DNA of 46,727 bases, taken from positions 1 through 46,727 of the forward strand of contig JAJRUJ010000015.1 in assembly GCA_024277855.1 (NCBI GenBank), given 5' to 3'. Positions within the stretch are counted from its first letter, which is position 1. Every line of letters begins with the position of its first letter. The DNA is from Candidatus Zixiibacteriota bacterium (GTDB taxonomy: Bacteria; Zixibacteria; MSB-5A5; WJJR01; JAJRUJ01). Shown piece by piece: positions 17,528 through 27,200 of this stretch. The notes below the pieces were generated by a model. It was given only the letters and a program-made list of their open reading frames with translations, ran no database searches and was not told the DNA's origin. The translations under genes were made by a program, and so were the position numbers.

Positions 17528-19948
17528 ATGATACAGAACGTCCTCGGGAAACTCTTCGGCACCAAACACGAGCGTGAGGTCAAACGCCTCCGGCCGATAA
17601 TCGAGCGAATCAATCAGTACTACGAAGAATATAAAGATCTCTCCCGCGAGGCGCTCATGGCCAAGACCGAGGAATTCAAGAAACGGCTGAGCGAGGGGGA
17701 GACAACCGATGACCTTCTGCCCGAGGCCTTTGCGGCGGTTAAAGCCACCTGCCATCGGCTGCTCGGCCAGAGTTGGGAAGTCGCCGGGATCGAGACCAAA
17801 TGGGACATGGTGCCGTATGATGTGCAACTCATCGGCGGGATTGTGCTCCACAATGGTAAAATTGCCGAGATGGCCACTGGTGAGGGTAAGACGCTGGTTG
17901 CCACCTTGCCGATGTATTTGAATGCCCTCGGGGGTAAGGGCTGCCATCTGGTGACGGTCAACGACTACCTGGCCAAACGAGACTCGCAATGGATGGGGCG
18001 GATTTTTGAAGAGTTGGGACTGACGATCGGGTGCATCCAGCACGATATGGACCCCGAAACCCGGCGCGCGCAATACGGCTGCGATATTACCTATGGCACA
18101 AATAATGAATTCGGTTTCGATTACCTCCGCGACAATATGGCGGTCAGGGTCGAAGACCGCGTGCACCGGAATTTCCATTATGCCATCGTCGATGAAGTCG
18201 ATTCGGTCCTCATCGACGAAGCACGGACACCGCTGATCATCGCCGGCCCCGTCGCCCAACAGAAAGATGAAAAATATACCGAAATGCGCCCCCTGGTCGC
18301 TCGGTTGCACAAACGGCAAACCGAAATCTGCAACCAGCTGGTAAGCGAGGGCGAAAAACTCTGGGAAACCGACGAGTATGAGGCGGCGATCAGACTGCTT
18401 GCCGTCAAACGCGGCGCGCCGAAAAACAAACGATATCTGAAATTTATCAAAGAGCAGGGAGTTAAAAAAGCAATCGCGCGGGTCGAGGCCAACTACACTC
18501 GTGATAAACGGATGAACGAAATCGACGACCAATTGCTCTACGCCATCGATGAACGCGACAATACCATCGACTTAACCGAAGCCGGTTTGAACAGTCTCAA
18601 ACCCGAGGAGCAGGAAACCTTTATCATTCCGGATATCGCTACCGAGATTGTGAAACTCGAAGAGCGTGACGATCTGACCGACGTCGAAATAGCCAAGGAA
18701 AAGGATAAAATCTACAACCTGCACAGCGAACGCTCGGAAAAAATTCACAATTTCAGCCAGTTGATGAAGGCCTATTCGCTGTTTGAAAAAGACGTCGAAT
18801 ATGTCGTTCAGGACGGCAAGGTGATGATCGTCGATGAGTTCACCGGCCGGTTGATGCCGGGCCGGCGATACTCGGACGGCCTGCACCAGGCGATCGAGGC
18901 CAAAGAACGGGTGAAAATCGAGGGAGAAACCCAAACTCTGGCAACGATCACCCTGCAAAATTATTTCCGGCTCTACGATAAACTCGCCGGGATGACCGGG
19001 ACGGCGGTCACTGAGGCCGGAGAGTTCTTTGATATTTACAAACTTGACGTGACCTCGATCCCCACGAATCAGCCGATCCGCCGAATTGATTTTGACGACG
19101 TTATCCTGCGCACACGCCGCGAAAAGTATAATGCGATCACCGACGAAATCGCCCGGATGCACAAGGCCGGACGGCCGGTGCTGGTCGGCACGGTCTCCGT
19201 CGAGGTTTCCGAAACACTTTCGCGGATGCTGACCCGCAAGGGGATCAAACATAATGTCCTCAATGCAAAACAACATCAGAGTGAGGCCGAGATCGTCCAA
19301 TTGGCCGGACGCCAGGGCGCGGTGACCATTGCCACCAACATGGCCGGACGAGGCACCGACATCAAACTCGGCCCGGGCGTGGTCAAACACCCCAATTGTG
19401 CGTTGATCCCCGACACCGACAAAGGCGAAGTCTGTCCACTCCTGGATGAACTCAACTGCCGTAAGGATGTTCCCTGCGGTCTGCAGATCATTGGCACCGA
19501 ACGCCACGAGGCCCGGCGGATCGACCGCCAGTTACGCGGACGCTCCGGCCGCCAGGGCGACCCGGGGGCATCCCGGTTTTTCCTCTCGCTCGAGGATGAC
19601 CTGATGCGGTTGTTCGGTTCCGAACGCATCTCGACGGTAATGGACAAACTCGGTATCCAGGACGGCGAGGTGATCGAACACTCGATGGTCACCAAATCGA
19701 TTGAGCGCGCCCAGAAAAAAGTTGAGGGGCAGAATTTCTCGATTCGTAAACATCTGCTCGAATACGACGACGTGATGAACCAGCAGCGCGAGGTGATTTA
19801 TGACCGCCGCGCCGCCGCTCTTGAGCGCGAGGATATGAAAGAAGAAGTCCTCGAATTAATCGAACGCGTGATCGATGATATTACCGACCAATTCTGTCCC
19901 AAAGGCGCGCCGCTGGAGTCCTGGGAGATCGGCAACTACAAAAACTAA
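17528..19948 (+). CDS. secA: Preprotein translocase ATPase SecA, main part (ends at an in-frame TAA)
   Basis: SecA drives secretory proteins through SecYEG. This 806-residue part contains the first nucleotide domain with Walker A ([14 protein letters not shown]), the DEAD-type box ([19 protein letters not shown]), the preprotein cross-linking region, the second nucleotide domain ([30 protein letters not shown]) and most of the scaffold helix. An insertion of about 100 residues after the DEAD box (about 240-345) is longer than in E. coli SecA. The frame stops at TAA (19946-19948) after WEIGNYKN, within the helical wing/scaffold region, but the rest of SecA continues in the same frame at 19949-20527. 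Without that part the protein would lack the wing end, scaffold end and zinc tail. Confidence 0.95.
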   Translation: MIQNVLGKLFGTKHEREVKRLRPIIERINQYYEEYKDLSREALMAKTEEFKKRLSEGETTDDLLPEAFAAVKATCHRLLGQSWEVAGIETKWDMVPYDVQLIGGIVLHNGKIAEMATGEGKTLVATLPMYLNALGGKGCHLVTVNDYLAKRDSQWMGRIFEELGLTIGCIQHDMDPETRRAQYGCDITYGTNNEFGFDYLRDNMAVRVEDRVHRNFHYAIVDEVDSVLIDEARTPLIIAGPVAQQKDEKYTEMRPLVARLHKRQTEICNQLVSEGEKLWETDEYEAAIRLLAVKRGAPKNKRYLKFIKEQGVKKAIARVEANYTRDKRMNEIDDQLLYAIDERDNTIDLTEAGLNSLKPEEQETFIIPDIATEIVKLEERDDLTDVEIAKEKDKIYNLHSERSEKIHNFSQLMKAYSLFEKDVEYVVQDGKVMIVDEFTGRLMPGRRYSDGLHQAIEAKERVKIEGETQTLATITLQNYFRLYDKLAGMTGTAVTEAGEFFDIYKLDVTSIPTNQPIRRIDFDDVILRTRREKYNAITDEIARMHKAGRPVLVGTVSVEVSETLSRMLTRKGIKHNVLNAKQHQSEAEIVQLAGRQGAVTIATNMAGRGTDIKLGPGVVKHPNCALIPDTDKGEVCPLLDELNCRKDVPCGLQIIGTERHEARRIDRQLRGRSGRQGDPGASRFFLSLEDDLMRLFGSERISTVMDKLGIQDGEVIEHSMVTKSIERAQKKVEGQNFSIRKHLLEYDDVMNQQREVIYDRRAAALEREDMKEEVLELIERVIDDITDQFCPKGAPLESWEIGNYKN

Positions 19949-20527
19949 ATATTCAAAGTCCTGCTGGTTGATTTGAAAATGGACGAGGCAGAATTTGAAT
20001 CGGTCAACCGGCACGACCTCAAAGAGAAAATCCGCACTGCCGCACTCGCTATATATGAAAACAAGGAAAAGGCCCTCGGTGCGGAATTAATGCGTCAATT
20101 GGAAAAGTTCGCCATCCTGCGCGTGACCGACGATCACTGGCGTGAACATCTCTACGAGATGGACCAGATCAAGCAGGGCATCGGCCTGCGCGCCTATGGC
20201 CAGCGCGATCCGCTGATCGAGTTTAAAAAGGAAGCGTACGTCGCTTTTGCCAAATTAATTGAAACTGTCGACCGCGCGGCAGTGGAGATGATTTTCCGCA
20301 TGCGCGTTGAGGCCCGTCGGCCTGATGTTCCTCAACCGGTGTCTCAGACGATGAACGAGGTCCATGAGGCCGCCGACAGAATGGGTTACCGTGAGGCGCC
20401 CGAGGAAGCGCGCAAGGCCGGGAAGAAAAAACCGATCAAGCGTGTTGAGAAAAAAGTCGGACGCAATGATCCTTGCCCCTGCGGATCGGGCAAGAAATAC
20501 AAGAAATGCCACGGCGCCCAGGGCTGA
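19949..20527 (+). CDS. secA: SecA C-terminal part, in frame after the TAA
   Basis: This continues SecA without a frame change: [17 protein letters not shown], then [60 protein letters not shown] and a basic linker. It ends in the metal-binding SEC-C motif [20 protein letters not shown]. Read together, the two parts give about 999 codons, a full-length SecA. A separate product could begin at TTG 19973 or ATG 19979, but neither has a good ribosome site. The simplest reading is one gene with a single altered codon, by mutation or by base error. Confidence 0.9.
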   Translation: MFKVLLVDLKMDEAEFESVNRHDLKEKIRTAALAIYENKEKALGAELMRQLEKFAILRVTDDHWREHLYEMDQIKQGIGLRAYGQRDPLIEFKKEAYVAFAKLIETVDRAAVEMIFRMRVEARRPDVPQPVSQTMNEVHEAADRMGYREAPEEARKAGKKKPIKRVEKKVGRNDPCPCGSGKKYKKCHGAQG

Positions 20528-20572
20528 CATCGACGACCAAAAATGTTTGAGAGTAATACTATTGAAGATAAC

Positions 20573-20607
20573 AAGCCCCACGCCAACTTGACGTGGGGCT
20601 TATTTTT
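20573..20607. terminator. Bidirectional terminator between secA and the lipoprotein gene
   Basis: AAGCCCCACG, a 9-base loop (CCAACTTGA) and CGTGGGGCTT, followed by ATTTTT on the plus strand. It serves secA and probably also the convergent minus-strand gene. It is almost identical to the hairpin at 21861-21889, including the loop. Confidence 0.85.
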
Positions 20608-20639
20608 CAACCTGAAATTAATTCGACCACGGCATAAGT

Positions 20640-21707
20640 TTACTGTGAGCCGATGCTGTTTGTCGACACATCCGCATCATAACAGATTGTTTTCCAAACA
20701 CCCCGCATCGGCAGGGCCGCGGCGTCATACGCATTAACTCGATCACCGAACTCGCCTTTCATCACCCCGCCGCGGTCGTCGTCGGCAAATCTTACCCGGC
20801 CGTAATACCAGCCGTGACCGTCGCCACAGGTCGGGCAAAGGCTGAGATCGTCAAACCACCAATACCCCTCAAACTCGGCAATAATCTGATCGGTAACATA
20901 GCCCGAAACCCAACCGGAAAACCTGCGTTCTCCATCGCTGGTCGTCCAGTAATGACCATTGTACCGACCGGATGGTTCGTTGTTGTTGTCGAGCCAGAGA
21001 CCCTCGAATGTCCCCTGATCTGCGGTATTGACGTCAGGGATCCACCTGCCCTGCATCAGGCCGGACGGGCAATCACCGTGCCAAATCCGCCGTGACAAAA
21101 CCGCCAGCCCCTGTCCGGTGTTGGTTACCGGATAGTATGCCGCAAAGTGATCGAGCTGATGGAAAGGTAAATCGACGGTAATCGGCGCGGTTTCGTAGGT
21201 AAGAACCGGCGGAGTGATATACACATTTCCGCGCTTGAGGTAAACCAGCATCGCCAATCCGTCGATATCATGGCCGGCAAATGAGGTCCAATGGACAAAA
21301 TGGACCGCATTGGTGATATACAGTGAGTCTTCACCCGGTTCAAAGTCAATGGTCAAAAACGGGTTGATCATCACCTCGGCATTTGCGGTGATTGTTCCGG
21401 ACCAATCCACCGGCGCGATATCGGCCACGACAGTCGGGTCAGTCAGATGGCCCCAGAGAAACACCATCGCATAGACATCCCAGTCTGGATCGTTGGGATC
21501 GGGGAAAACCGACTCGGTCCCGGCGAGTGATCTGTCGGAGATGACCCCGAGATCATCGTACTGTTTTAATAGGTTGTCGACCTCGGGGGGAATGTCAGAC
21601 GATAGGAGTTGGTCCGGGACCGATTGGTTCGGCGCAGTCGACTGCTGCTCACATCCCAGCAGGCCGAGCAAAAGCACTGCAAACAACACAATGAGCGGTT
21701 TTCGCAT
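20640..21707 (-). CDS. Predicted lipoprotein of unknown function
   Basis: The start is ATG at 21705-21707 (MRKPLIVLFAVLL), chosen because AGGAGGG lies a few bases upstream; the product has 355 residues. The signal peptide ends in LLGLLGC, a good lipobox with Cys near residue 21, followed by a Ser/Pro linker. A middle region (VDWSGTITANAEVMINPFLT, ITNAVHFVHWTSFAGHDIDG) looks like a beta-sandwich. A later part has repeated W-G/Y patterns (GTFEGLWLDNNNEPSGRYNG; FEGYWWFDDLSLCPTCGDGH). I recognise no named family. It is flanked on both sides by near-identical hairpins. Confidence 0.8.
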   Translation of the reverse strand: MRKPLIVLFAVLLLGLLGCEQQSTAPNQSVPDQLLSSDIPPEVDNLLKQYDDLGVISDRSLAGTESVFPDPNDPDWDVYAMVFLWGHLTDPTVVADIAPVDWSGTITANAEVMINPFLTIDFEPGEDSLYITNAVHFVHWTSFAGHDIDGLAMLVYLKRGNVYITPPVLTYETAPITVDLPFHQLDHFAAYYPVTNTGQGLAVLSRRIWHGDCPSGLMQGRWIPDVNTADQGTFEGLWLDNNNEPSGRYNGHYWTTSDGERRFSGWVSGYVTDQIIAEFEGYWWFDDLSLCPTCGDGHGWYYGRVRFADDDRGGVMKGEFGDRVNAYDAAALPMRGVWKTICYDADVSTNSIGSQ

Positions 21708-21860
21708 AACAAACCCTCCTGGTTTGGTAACCACTTAGTATTCACCACTGCTGTCCGACTGAGGAGTAACGACTACTCTATGAATTAATTTATCCTCAAA
21801 TAGAAATGATGCAAGCGTTCGCCGCCGGAAATTTCAAGAATATCGCGGGCAACAACACAA

Positions 21861-21889
21861 AAGCCCCACGCCAACATGACGTGGGGCTT
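21861..21889. terminator. Terminator of the bactofilin-like gene
   Basis: AAGCCCCACG, loop CCAACATGA and CGTGGGGCTT, 29 bases past the stop of the minus-strand gene at 21918. On the minus strand it is followed by TTGTGTTGTTG. It differs by one loop base from 20573-20601. Confidence 0.8.
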
Positions 21890-21917
21890 GATTAATTTGC
21901 GAATAGGATAGAATGAA

Positions 21918-23078
21918 TTATTCCGTTGGCGTCCCAAGCTGGCCGAATTTTGCGTGACGGTTGGCTGCCGCCAGGAAAAACCCGCCAAAGGCCAGGAAGA
22001 CCACGATCAACTTGAGCAAAAATGAAATATAGGGGATTTTCACCACCAGGAGAATCATCACCATCCCCAGCAACATCGACCAGAACATCCCCGGGGTTTT
22101 CCCGCTCAGCAATTTTTTGAGTGTCCACTCACCGACAACAATACCGGTGAAAATCCACGAGAAATACCATAACGCCAGCCAGGCCGCGAGGGTAAGTACG
22201 CCCAACGGAACGCCGACAATCGTGACAAACAAGATCGCCGCCGCCAGCGGCAAACAGACGAAAAACACGAAACCGAGTCCGAGCGATTTAAGCCAGTGCC
22301 TTGTTATCTGGTTGGTCAGTTCACGGGTAAACCCTTTGCAGACGGCCATGATAAGGCCGCCGACCAATGCCAGGGCAAACAACGACCAAACGTCAAAAAG
22401 GAAATCGCCGAAATCGTAACCGCCGGTTTCTTCCTTCTCGGGCAATGAGTATTCAGTCTCCCCGAGGATTTGCGCCCCCGGTTCGATCTTCGGTTCGTTT
22501 TTGCTCGTAACAATAAGATTACCGCCAATAATTGCGGTCGGCTGGACGACCACGTTTTCGGCCTCGATCACAACGTCCCCGTCGACTTGCCCGGAGAGAT
22601 AAACCTGGCCGCCGTTGACTCTTAATCTCCCGCCGGTCCGCCCCTGGATGGTCGCGGTACCGGCGGTAATATCGATATCTTTTTCGACCCAGCCCTTGCG
22701 TCCCAGGACGAACGTTTCGCTGAAAGCCATCAGATTCCGTTCGATATGACCGTCAATATCTGCCGAGCGGCAAAAAACACGGACGGAATTGGCACAGTCA
22801 CCTGAGAGCTTGAACTCGTAGGCAAACGCCATGATCGAACCATCGACCTTCCCATCGACTGCGCAATACATCCCACTGACAAACAGATCGCCCCGAATTG
22901 TACCGCTGATCGTCGCGCTCTGCGAACCGGCGAATAGATCGTCATCAATCGTTACCGTATCAATAATATAGACGGTCTCGCCTGTCGCAAACTCAGTGGC
23001 GGACACCGAGGAGATCAGAATCGCCAGCCCCAGGACCATTGCGATCAAAATCGTCTGCAATAATGATTTCCATCCCAT
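21918..23078 (-). CDS. Bactofilin-like/polymer-forming domain fused to a multi-pass membrane domain
   Basis: The start chosen is ATG at 23076-23078 (MGWKSLLQTI), with GGGGA about 9 bases before it; the product has 386 residues. A signal or anchor helix (ILIAMVLGLAILISSVSA) leads to a right-handed beta-helix-like domain of short repeats (about 30-225) rich in V-D-G and I-x-G steps, such as GTIRGDLFVSGMYCAVDGKV and VYLSGQVDGDVVIEAENVVV. This is the pattern of bactofilin or polymer-forming proteins. Four or five membrane helices follow (about 240-375). The helix domain probably sits outside the inner membrane as a scaffold. The function is not known. Confidence 0.8.
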   Translation of the reverse strand: MGWKSLLQTILIAMVLGLAILISSVSATEFATGETVYIIDTVTIDDDLFAGSQSATISGTIRGDLFVSGMYCAVDGKVDGSIMAFAYEFKLSGDCANSVRVFCRSADIDGHIERNLMAFSETFVLGRKGWVEKDIDITAGTATIQGRTGGRLRVNGGQVYLSGQVDGDVVIEAENVVVQPTAIIGGNLIVTSKNEPKIEPGAQILGETEYSLPEKEETGGYDFGDFLFDVWSLFALALVGGLIMAVCKGFTRELTNQITRHWLKSLGLGFVFFVCLPLAAAILFVTIVGVPLGVLTLAAWLALWYFSWIFTGIVVGEWTLKKLLSGKTPGMFWSMLLGMVMILLVVKIPYISFLLKLIVVFLAFGGFFLAAANRHAKFGQLGTPTE

Positions 23079-23297
23079 AGATACCATCCCCGGGTTTATA
23101 TGTTCGCACAACCCATCTGACGAGTACGTAATAGTCACACAGCAGGTTGCATCAACAACATATTTCTACAGCCCGGGACAAAAGGCAAGGGCTTTTCTCT
23201 TCGCACACATTTCGAGCAAATCGACAAATCCAGCCAAAAGGCAGTCAACCTGACTTCGCCACGGACCGATATGAGATATATAAGAGTCGCAAGAGGT

Positions 23298-23310
23298 TTG
23301 GTAATACCAA
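23298..23310. promoter_or_regulatory. 13-bp dyad upstream of the diguanylate cyclase
   Basis: TTGGTAATACCAA, a perfect dyad centred about 20 bases before the ATG at 23324, downstream of an AT-rich TATATAA that could be a -10 element. It may be an operator; the binding protein is unknown. Confidence 0.3.
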
Positions 23311-23323
23311 TTAATGGAGACCA

Positions 23324-24895
23324 ATGACTCGCCCCGAGCGTCAGGCCTATTCTCTGCTCCCACGCCTCGACGAAACCTATTTTATGGTTCGCGTCCTGGC
23401 CTTTGTGGGAATAGGGTTGTGGATTATTTTCGTCCCCAACTCGCCGCTGGACAAATATCCAGTCCTGCTGCTGTTGGGGGCATTCGCCCTCCATCTGTTG
23501 TTCGTACTATTTTCGATCAGCCATAAACTCGTCCGTGCCTGGACAATGCATGTCCTCACGCTGGGTTTCGACCTGGTCTTCCTCACCCTCCTGACTCGTT
23601 TCTCGGGCGGGACAGCCAGCCCGATGATTGCACTGTATTACTTATTTTTGCCGTTTGCCTCGTATCTGTTGGGCTTTCGGGTTGCCATCTTCACCGCCAT
23701 GATGTCGACGTTATTGTATCTCGCGGCCAATTTCACCCTGCCCGGGGCGACCTTTTCCGGCAGTATCCTGATGAACCTGACCGTACTCTGGTTGTTTTGT
23801 ATCGGCCTGGGCTACTATTCGAATTTTACCGGACAATCGGAAAAACGGCTGCTCAGGGCATTGGATAAACTCAACCAGCGAACAACCGAACTGGAGCGCG
23901 CCCACCGGCATCTCGAACTTGTGTACGAGGTCTCCCGCGACCTCGCCGCGATTCTCGAAGTCGACAATCTTATCGAACGAGTACTCTGGATTTCCCGCAA
24001 CCTCTTCGGCTTCCCGGCCGCCGATTTATATACCTGGGATGAGAAGAAAAAACTTCTTCTGCATCGGGGACATATCAATGGGGAGGAAACGGTAATCTAT
24101 ACCGAGCCCCGGCCGGCGCGAATTACCTCCGCCTTTAAAACGGTACTCGAAACCGGAAAAACCCAGCGCATCGCCAGTCAACGGCGCGAACGCGCCAAAT
24201 CCTCCGAACGTGAACTTCTCCGTTCGCAGTTGGTGGTGCCGCTGCTCACCCAGGGTCAGAAAATCGGGTTGCTCTGTGCCGGTTCGCCGGATATCGGGGC
24301 ATTCAGCCAACGAGATGAACACTCGTACGCCGTATTGGCCAACTCGGCGGCCCTGGCGTTGGAAAATGCGGTCCTCCACGGCAAGATGGAAAAACTGACC
24401 ACAGTCGATGAACTCACCGGTGTATTCAACTTCCGTTATTTTAAAAACCGGCTGGCCGACGAAATGCGGCGAAGCGTCCGCTATGGGCAGCCGCTTTCAC
24501 TGATCATGATCGATATCGACTGGTTTAAACGATTCAACGACACCTACGGCCACGAAACCGGAAACAAAATCCTCCAGGGAATTGTTAAGGCCAGCGCGAC
24601 CTGCATCCGCGACGTCGACATCCTCTGTCGGTACGGCGGGGAGGAGTTCATTGTCATCCTCCCGCAGACCGGTCAGGCCGAGGCCTATAGAATCGGCGAA
24701 CGCATCCGGGAGAAAATCGCCGAAACACGATTCGAGGTGGGGCCGGACGACCAGAACCTCGCCAAAGTGACCGTCTCGATCGGCATCTCCTGTTATCCCG
24801 AAAACGGCCGGCCAACCGAAGAGTTGGTCGAGGCCGTCGACCAGGCGCTCTACCGGGCAAAGGGCGCCGGCAAAAACCTCGTCTGCTCGGTCTGA
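23324..24895 (+). CDS. Membrane diguanylate cyclase with GAF and GGDEF domains
   Basis: The 523-residue protein makes cyclic di-GMP from two GTP at the inner membrane. GGAGA lies just before the ATG. Five or six N-terminal membrane helices (about 20-185) form a sensor; a coiled coil (SEKRLLRALDKLNQRTTELE) follows, then a GAF domain (about 205-350) and a C-terminal GGDEF domain (about 360-523). The active-site loop is RYGGEEF, so it should be active. An RxxD inhibition site (RDVD) lies five residues before it, so product inhibition is expected. It stands alone, divergent from the bactofilin-like gene. Its ligand is unknown. Confidence 0.93.
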   Translation: MTRPERQAYSLLPRLDETYFMVRVLAFVGIGLWIIFVPNSPLDKYPVLLLLGAFALHLLFVLFSISHKLVRAWTMHVLTLGFDLVFLTLLTRFSGGTASPMIALYYLFLPFASYLLGFRVAIFTAMMSTLLYLAANFTLPGATFSGSILMNLTVLWLFCIGLGYYSNFTGQSEKRLLRALDKLNQRTTELERAHRHLELVYEVSRDLAAILEVDNLIERVLWISRNLFGFPAADLYTWDEKKKLLLHRGHINGEETVIYTEPRPARITSAFKTVLETGKTQRIASQRRERAKSSERELLRSQLVVPLLTQGQKIGLLCAGSPDIGAFSQRDEHSYAVLANSAALALENAVLHGKMEKLTTVDELTGVFNFRYFKNRLADEMRRSVRYGQPLSLIMIDIDWFKRFNDTYGHETGNKILQGIVKASATCIRDVDILCRYGGEEFIVILPQTGQAEAYRIGERIREKIAETRFEVGPDDQNLAKVTVSIGISCYPENGRPTEELVEAVDQALYRAKGAGKNLVCSV

Positions 24896-24993
24896 CCCCT
24901 CCCCTTCTCCAAAGTTCATCCCGCTCGATAATTATCTTGGCCGGCATCCATCCCGTGCGTTAAATGATGGCGGCGCAATTTGGCGGGGGGAAA

Positions 24994-25893
24994 ATGAGTA
25001 CGAAAGATATTCCTCGGCTGGTCCTGTCATTTCGAGGACCGGAACCGGACAGCGAAGTTCTACAGTGGATTGCCGACGGGCTTGCGGCCGGTGTTGTCCT
25101 ATTCGCCGACAATTTCATCTCCTTTTCCCAGTTGTCGCGTTCGGTCGCCGTGCTGAAAGCAAATGGCGCGACCCAGATTATGATCGATGAAGAGGGCGGC
25201 CGAGTGCGGCGACTCCCTCCTGAAATTTCGCCGATGAAAGATATCGCCGAGTATGGCAGGCAAAAAGATACAGCGGGGGCGGCGGCTGATTATGCCGCGG
25301 TGAGCGAAACCCTGGTGCAAATCGGCATGACCACCCTCCTGGCCCCGGTCGCCGATTTGCAGACAGCCGAAAACCGCTGGCTGACGGGCCGGGCATTCTC
25401 GGCAGACCCGGTTGCCGTTTCTGAATTCCTGCGGGCAACAATTCCGGCCATCCAGCAAACCGGCCTCACCGCCTGTGTTAAACATTTTCCCGGTTTGGGG
25501 AGCGTCCGCAACGATCTTCATCAACAACAGGTCATTGTTACGGCTTCGGCTTCGACTCTGTCCGAACGCGATCTGGCGCCGTTTCGCACGGCCGTCGAAT
25601 GCAAAGTCGGCGCGGTGATGGTTTCTCATGCCTTCTATCCCGCACTCGACTCCGCCCGGCCGGCGGTATTTTCGCCGTTGATTATCGAAGGCATACTAAA
25701 AAAACAACTGGGGTTCTCCGGCTTGGTCTTAAGCGACGATCTGGCGATGCGCGCCATTCAAAATTCGCTGCCGATCGAAAAGGCGATTGAACTGTCACTC
25801 GAGGCGGGATGCGATCTTATTTTGGTTTGTAATGACCGGCCGTTGCAACGTCGGGCGGCAGACTTTCTGGCGGGAGTTTCTGCGGGACGGTAA
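24994..25893 (+). CDS. nagZ: Beta-N-acetylhexosaminidase, glycoside hydrolase family 3
   Basis: The start ATG at 24994 (MSTKDIPRLV) follows a G-rich run (GGCGGGGGG); the frame is open from ATG 24964. The 299-residue cytoplasmic enzyme removes GlcNAc from anhydro-muropeptides during peptidoglycan recycling. Family marks are MIDEEGGRVRRL (about 64-74), the catalytic-loop motif KHFPGLGSVRNDLH with the Asp/His pair at 174 and 176, and the nucleophile region LVLSDDLAMRAI with Asp near 248. Its stop overlaps the anmK start (TAATG), so the two are translated together, and anmK acts on the product released by NagZ and an amidase. Confidence 0.93.
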   Translation: MSTKDIPRLVLSFRGPEPDSEVLQWIADGLAAGVVLFADNFISFSQLSRSVAVLKANGATQIMIDEEGGRVRRLPPEISPMKDIAEYGRQKDTAGAAADYAAVSETLVQIGMTTLLAPVADLQTAENRWLTGRAFSADPVAVSEFLRATIPAIQQTGLTACVKHFPGLGSVRNDLHQQQVIVTASASTLSERDLAPFRTAVECKVGAVMVSHAFYPALDSARPAVFSPLIIEGILKKQLGFSGLVLSDDLAMRAIQNSLPIEKAIELSLEAGCDLILVCNDRPLQRRAADFLAGVSAGR

Positions 25894-27110
25894 TGATGAA
25901 AAAGCCAAACAGGAAACCGGTGGTGAATCATGCAGAAGAACCATGTCGCCCGCGGCGGATCATCGGCTTGATGTCGGGAACATCGGCCGATGGTCTGGAT
26001 ATCGCCGTCGTCGATATTCAGGACCGACCGTCCGGGCCGGTCTATCGCGTGCGGGCCGCCGCGACGACATCGTATCCCCCGGCGATGCGCCGGGCCATCC
26101 TGCAGATGATGGATCAACCGACTGGTGACTGGGAAACAATCGTCCGGTTTCATCACGCGTGGGCGAGCTGGGCCGCCGACCAGGTGATCTCCTTTTTACA
26201 GGAACAAAAGATTGCCCGCCGCTCGATCGGGGCGATTGCCAGCCACGGCCAGACCGTGGCCCATTATCCCGGACGCAAAAAACTGTTCGGTCGGGATTGT
26301 GTCGGCACCTTCCAGCTTGGTGATCCGGCCGTGCTGGCCGAACAGACCGGCTACGTCACCGTCGGCGATTTCCGCTGGTCGGATATCGCCGCGGGCGGAA
26401 CCGGGGCGCCCCTCTCGGGATATTATCATCATTTAATGTTGTCCCGTCTGACGCCCCACCGGCGAAGCGCACCCCTCGCCATGCTTAATATCGGCGGAAT
26501 CGCCAATTTCTCCGTCGCCCGGAAAACCCGCGGGAAGTTGATTGTCACCGCCTTCGATACCGGCCCGGGGAATTGCCTCTCCGATTTGATCATGCAAAAA
26601 TGGGGCAAACGTCGGCTGGATCGAGAGGGGAAAATCGCCGCGACGGGCAAAATCGATGGGGAAATTTTGCAAAAGATGGAACGGCTCGCCTATTTTCGGC
26701 GTCGTCCGCCCAAGAGTTGCGGGAGAGAAGAGTTCGGCAGTGGATTTCTGGGTCGATTCTACCACCGGGCACCGCGATCGAGACAAGTACTGGCCGACCG
26801 TCTGGCGACAGTCGATGAGCTTGTCGCCCGCGCGGTCAGCCGCGGCCTGCGGCACCTCGGCAAAATTGGTGGGGTCGTCGCGGTCGGGGGTGGGCGCAAC
26901 AACCGGTATCTGATGCGGCGCCTCGGTGAACTGCTCTCCCCAGTACCTTTGGTGGGTTGCGAATCGCTGGGTTTGCCGGGCGACTATCTCGAGGCGATCG
27001 GTTTTGCCCTGCTGGCCAACGAAACCCTATCCGGCCGACCCGGAAATCTCGGCGGCGCAACCGGTGCGCGACCGGCGATTCTGGGGAAAATTTGTCTGCC
27101 GAGCGGATAG
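25893..27110 (+). CDS. anmK: Anhydro-N-acetylmuramic acid kinase
   Basis: The protein has 405 residues and cleaves and phosphorylates 1,6-anhydroMurNAc to MurNAc-6-phosphate in peptidoglycan recycling. The family signature IGLMSGTSADGLDIAVVDI is near the N-terminus, after a basic extension of about 20 residues. Further blocks are IASHGQTVAHYPG, FQLGDPAVLAEQTG, MLNIGGIANFS, FDTGPGNCLSDLIM and the ATP-site VVAVGGGRNNRYLMRRLGEL. The ATG overlaps the nagZ stop by one base. Downstream is a SpoIID-like gene, also a peptidoglycan function. Confidence 0.95.
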   Translation: MMKKPNRKPVVNHAEEPCRPRRIIGLMSGTSADGLDIAVVDIQDRPSGPVYRVRAAATTSYPPAMRRAILQMMDQPTGDWETIVRFHHAWASWAADQVISFLQEQKIARRSIGAIASHGQTVAHYPGRKKLFGRDCVGTFQLGDPAVLAEQTGYVTVGDFRWSDIAAGGTGAPLSGYYHHLMLSRLTPHRRSAPLAMLNIGGIANFSVARKTRGKLIVTAFDTGPGNCLSDLIMQKWGKRRLDREGKIAATGKIDGEILQKMERLAYFRRRPPKSCGREEFGSGFLGRFYHRAPRSRQVLADRLATVDELVARAVSRGLRHLGKIGGVVAVGGGRNNRYLMRRLGELLSPVPLVGCESLGLPGDYLEAIGFALLANETLSGRPGNLGGATGARPAILGKICLPSG

Positions 27111-27200
27111 GGCCCCGTGAAACATGCGTGGATAGACCGTAAATGCCGATAGAACAAAGTAATAGGAACTATCAATTGCCGTAAATGGAGTGATCCGGCA

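Noticed and set aside
17210-18532. Minus-strand open frame of 440 codons across secA
   Set aside because: The secA frame shows strong family motifs over the whole stretch; the opposite frame has no domain and its composition follows from the codon bias of secA.
18572-19507. Minus-strand open frame of 311 codons within secA
   Set aside because: Shadow of the second nucleotide domain of secA; no motif or start signal.
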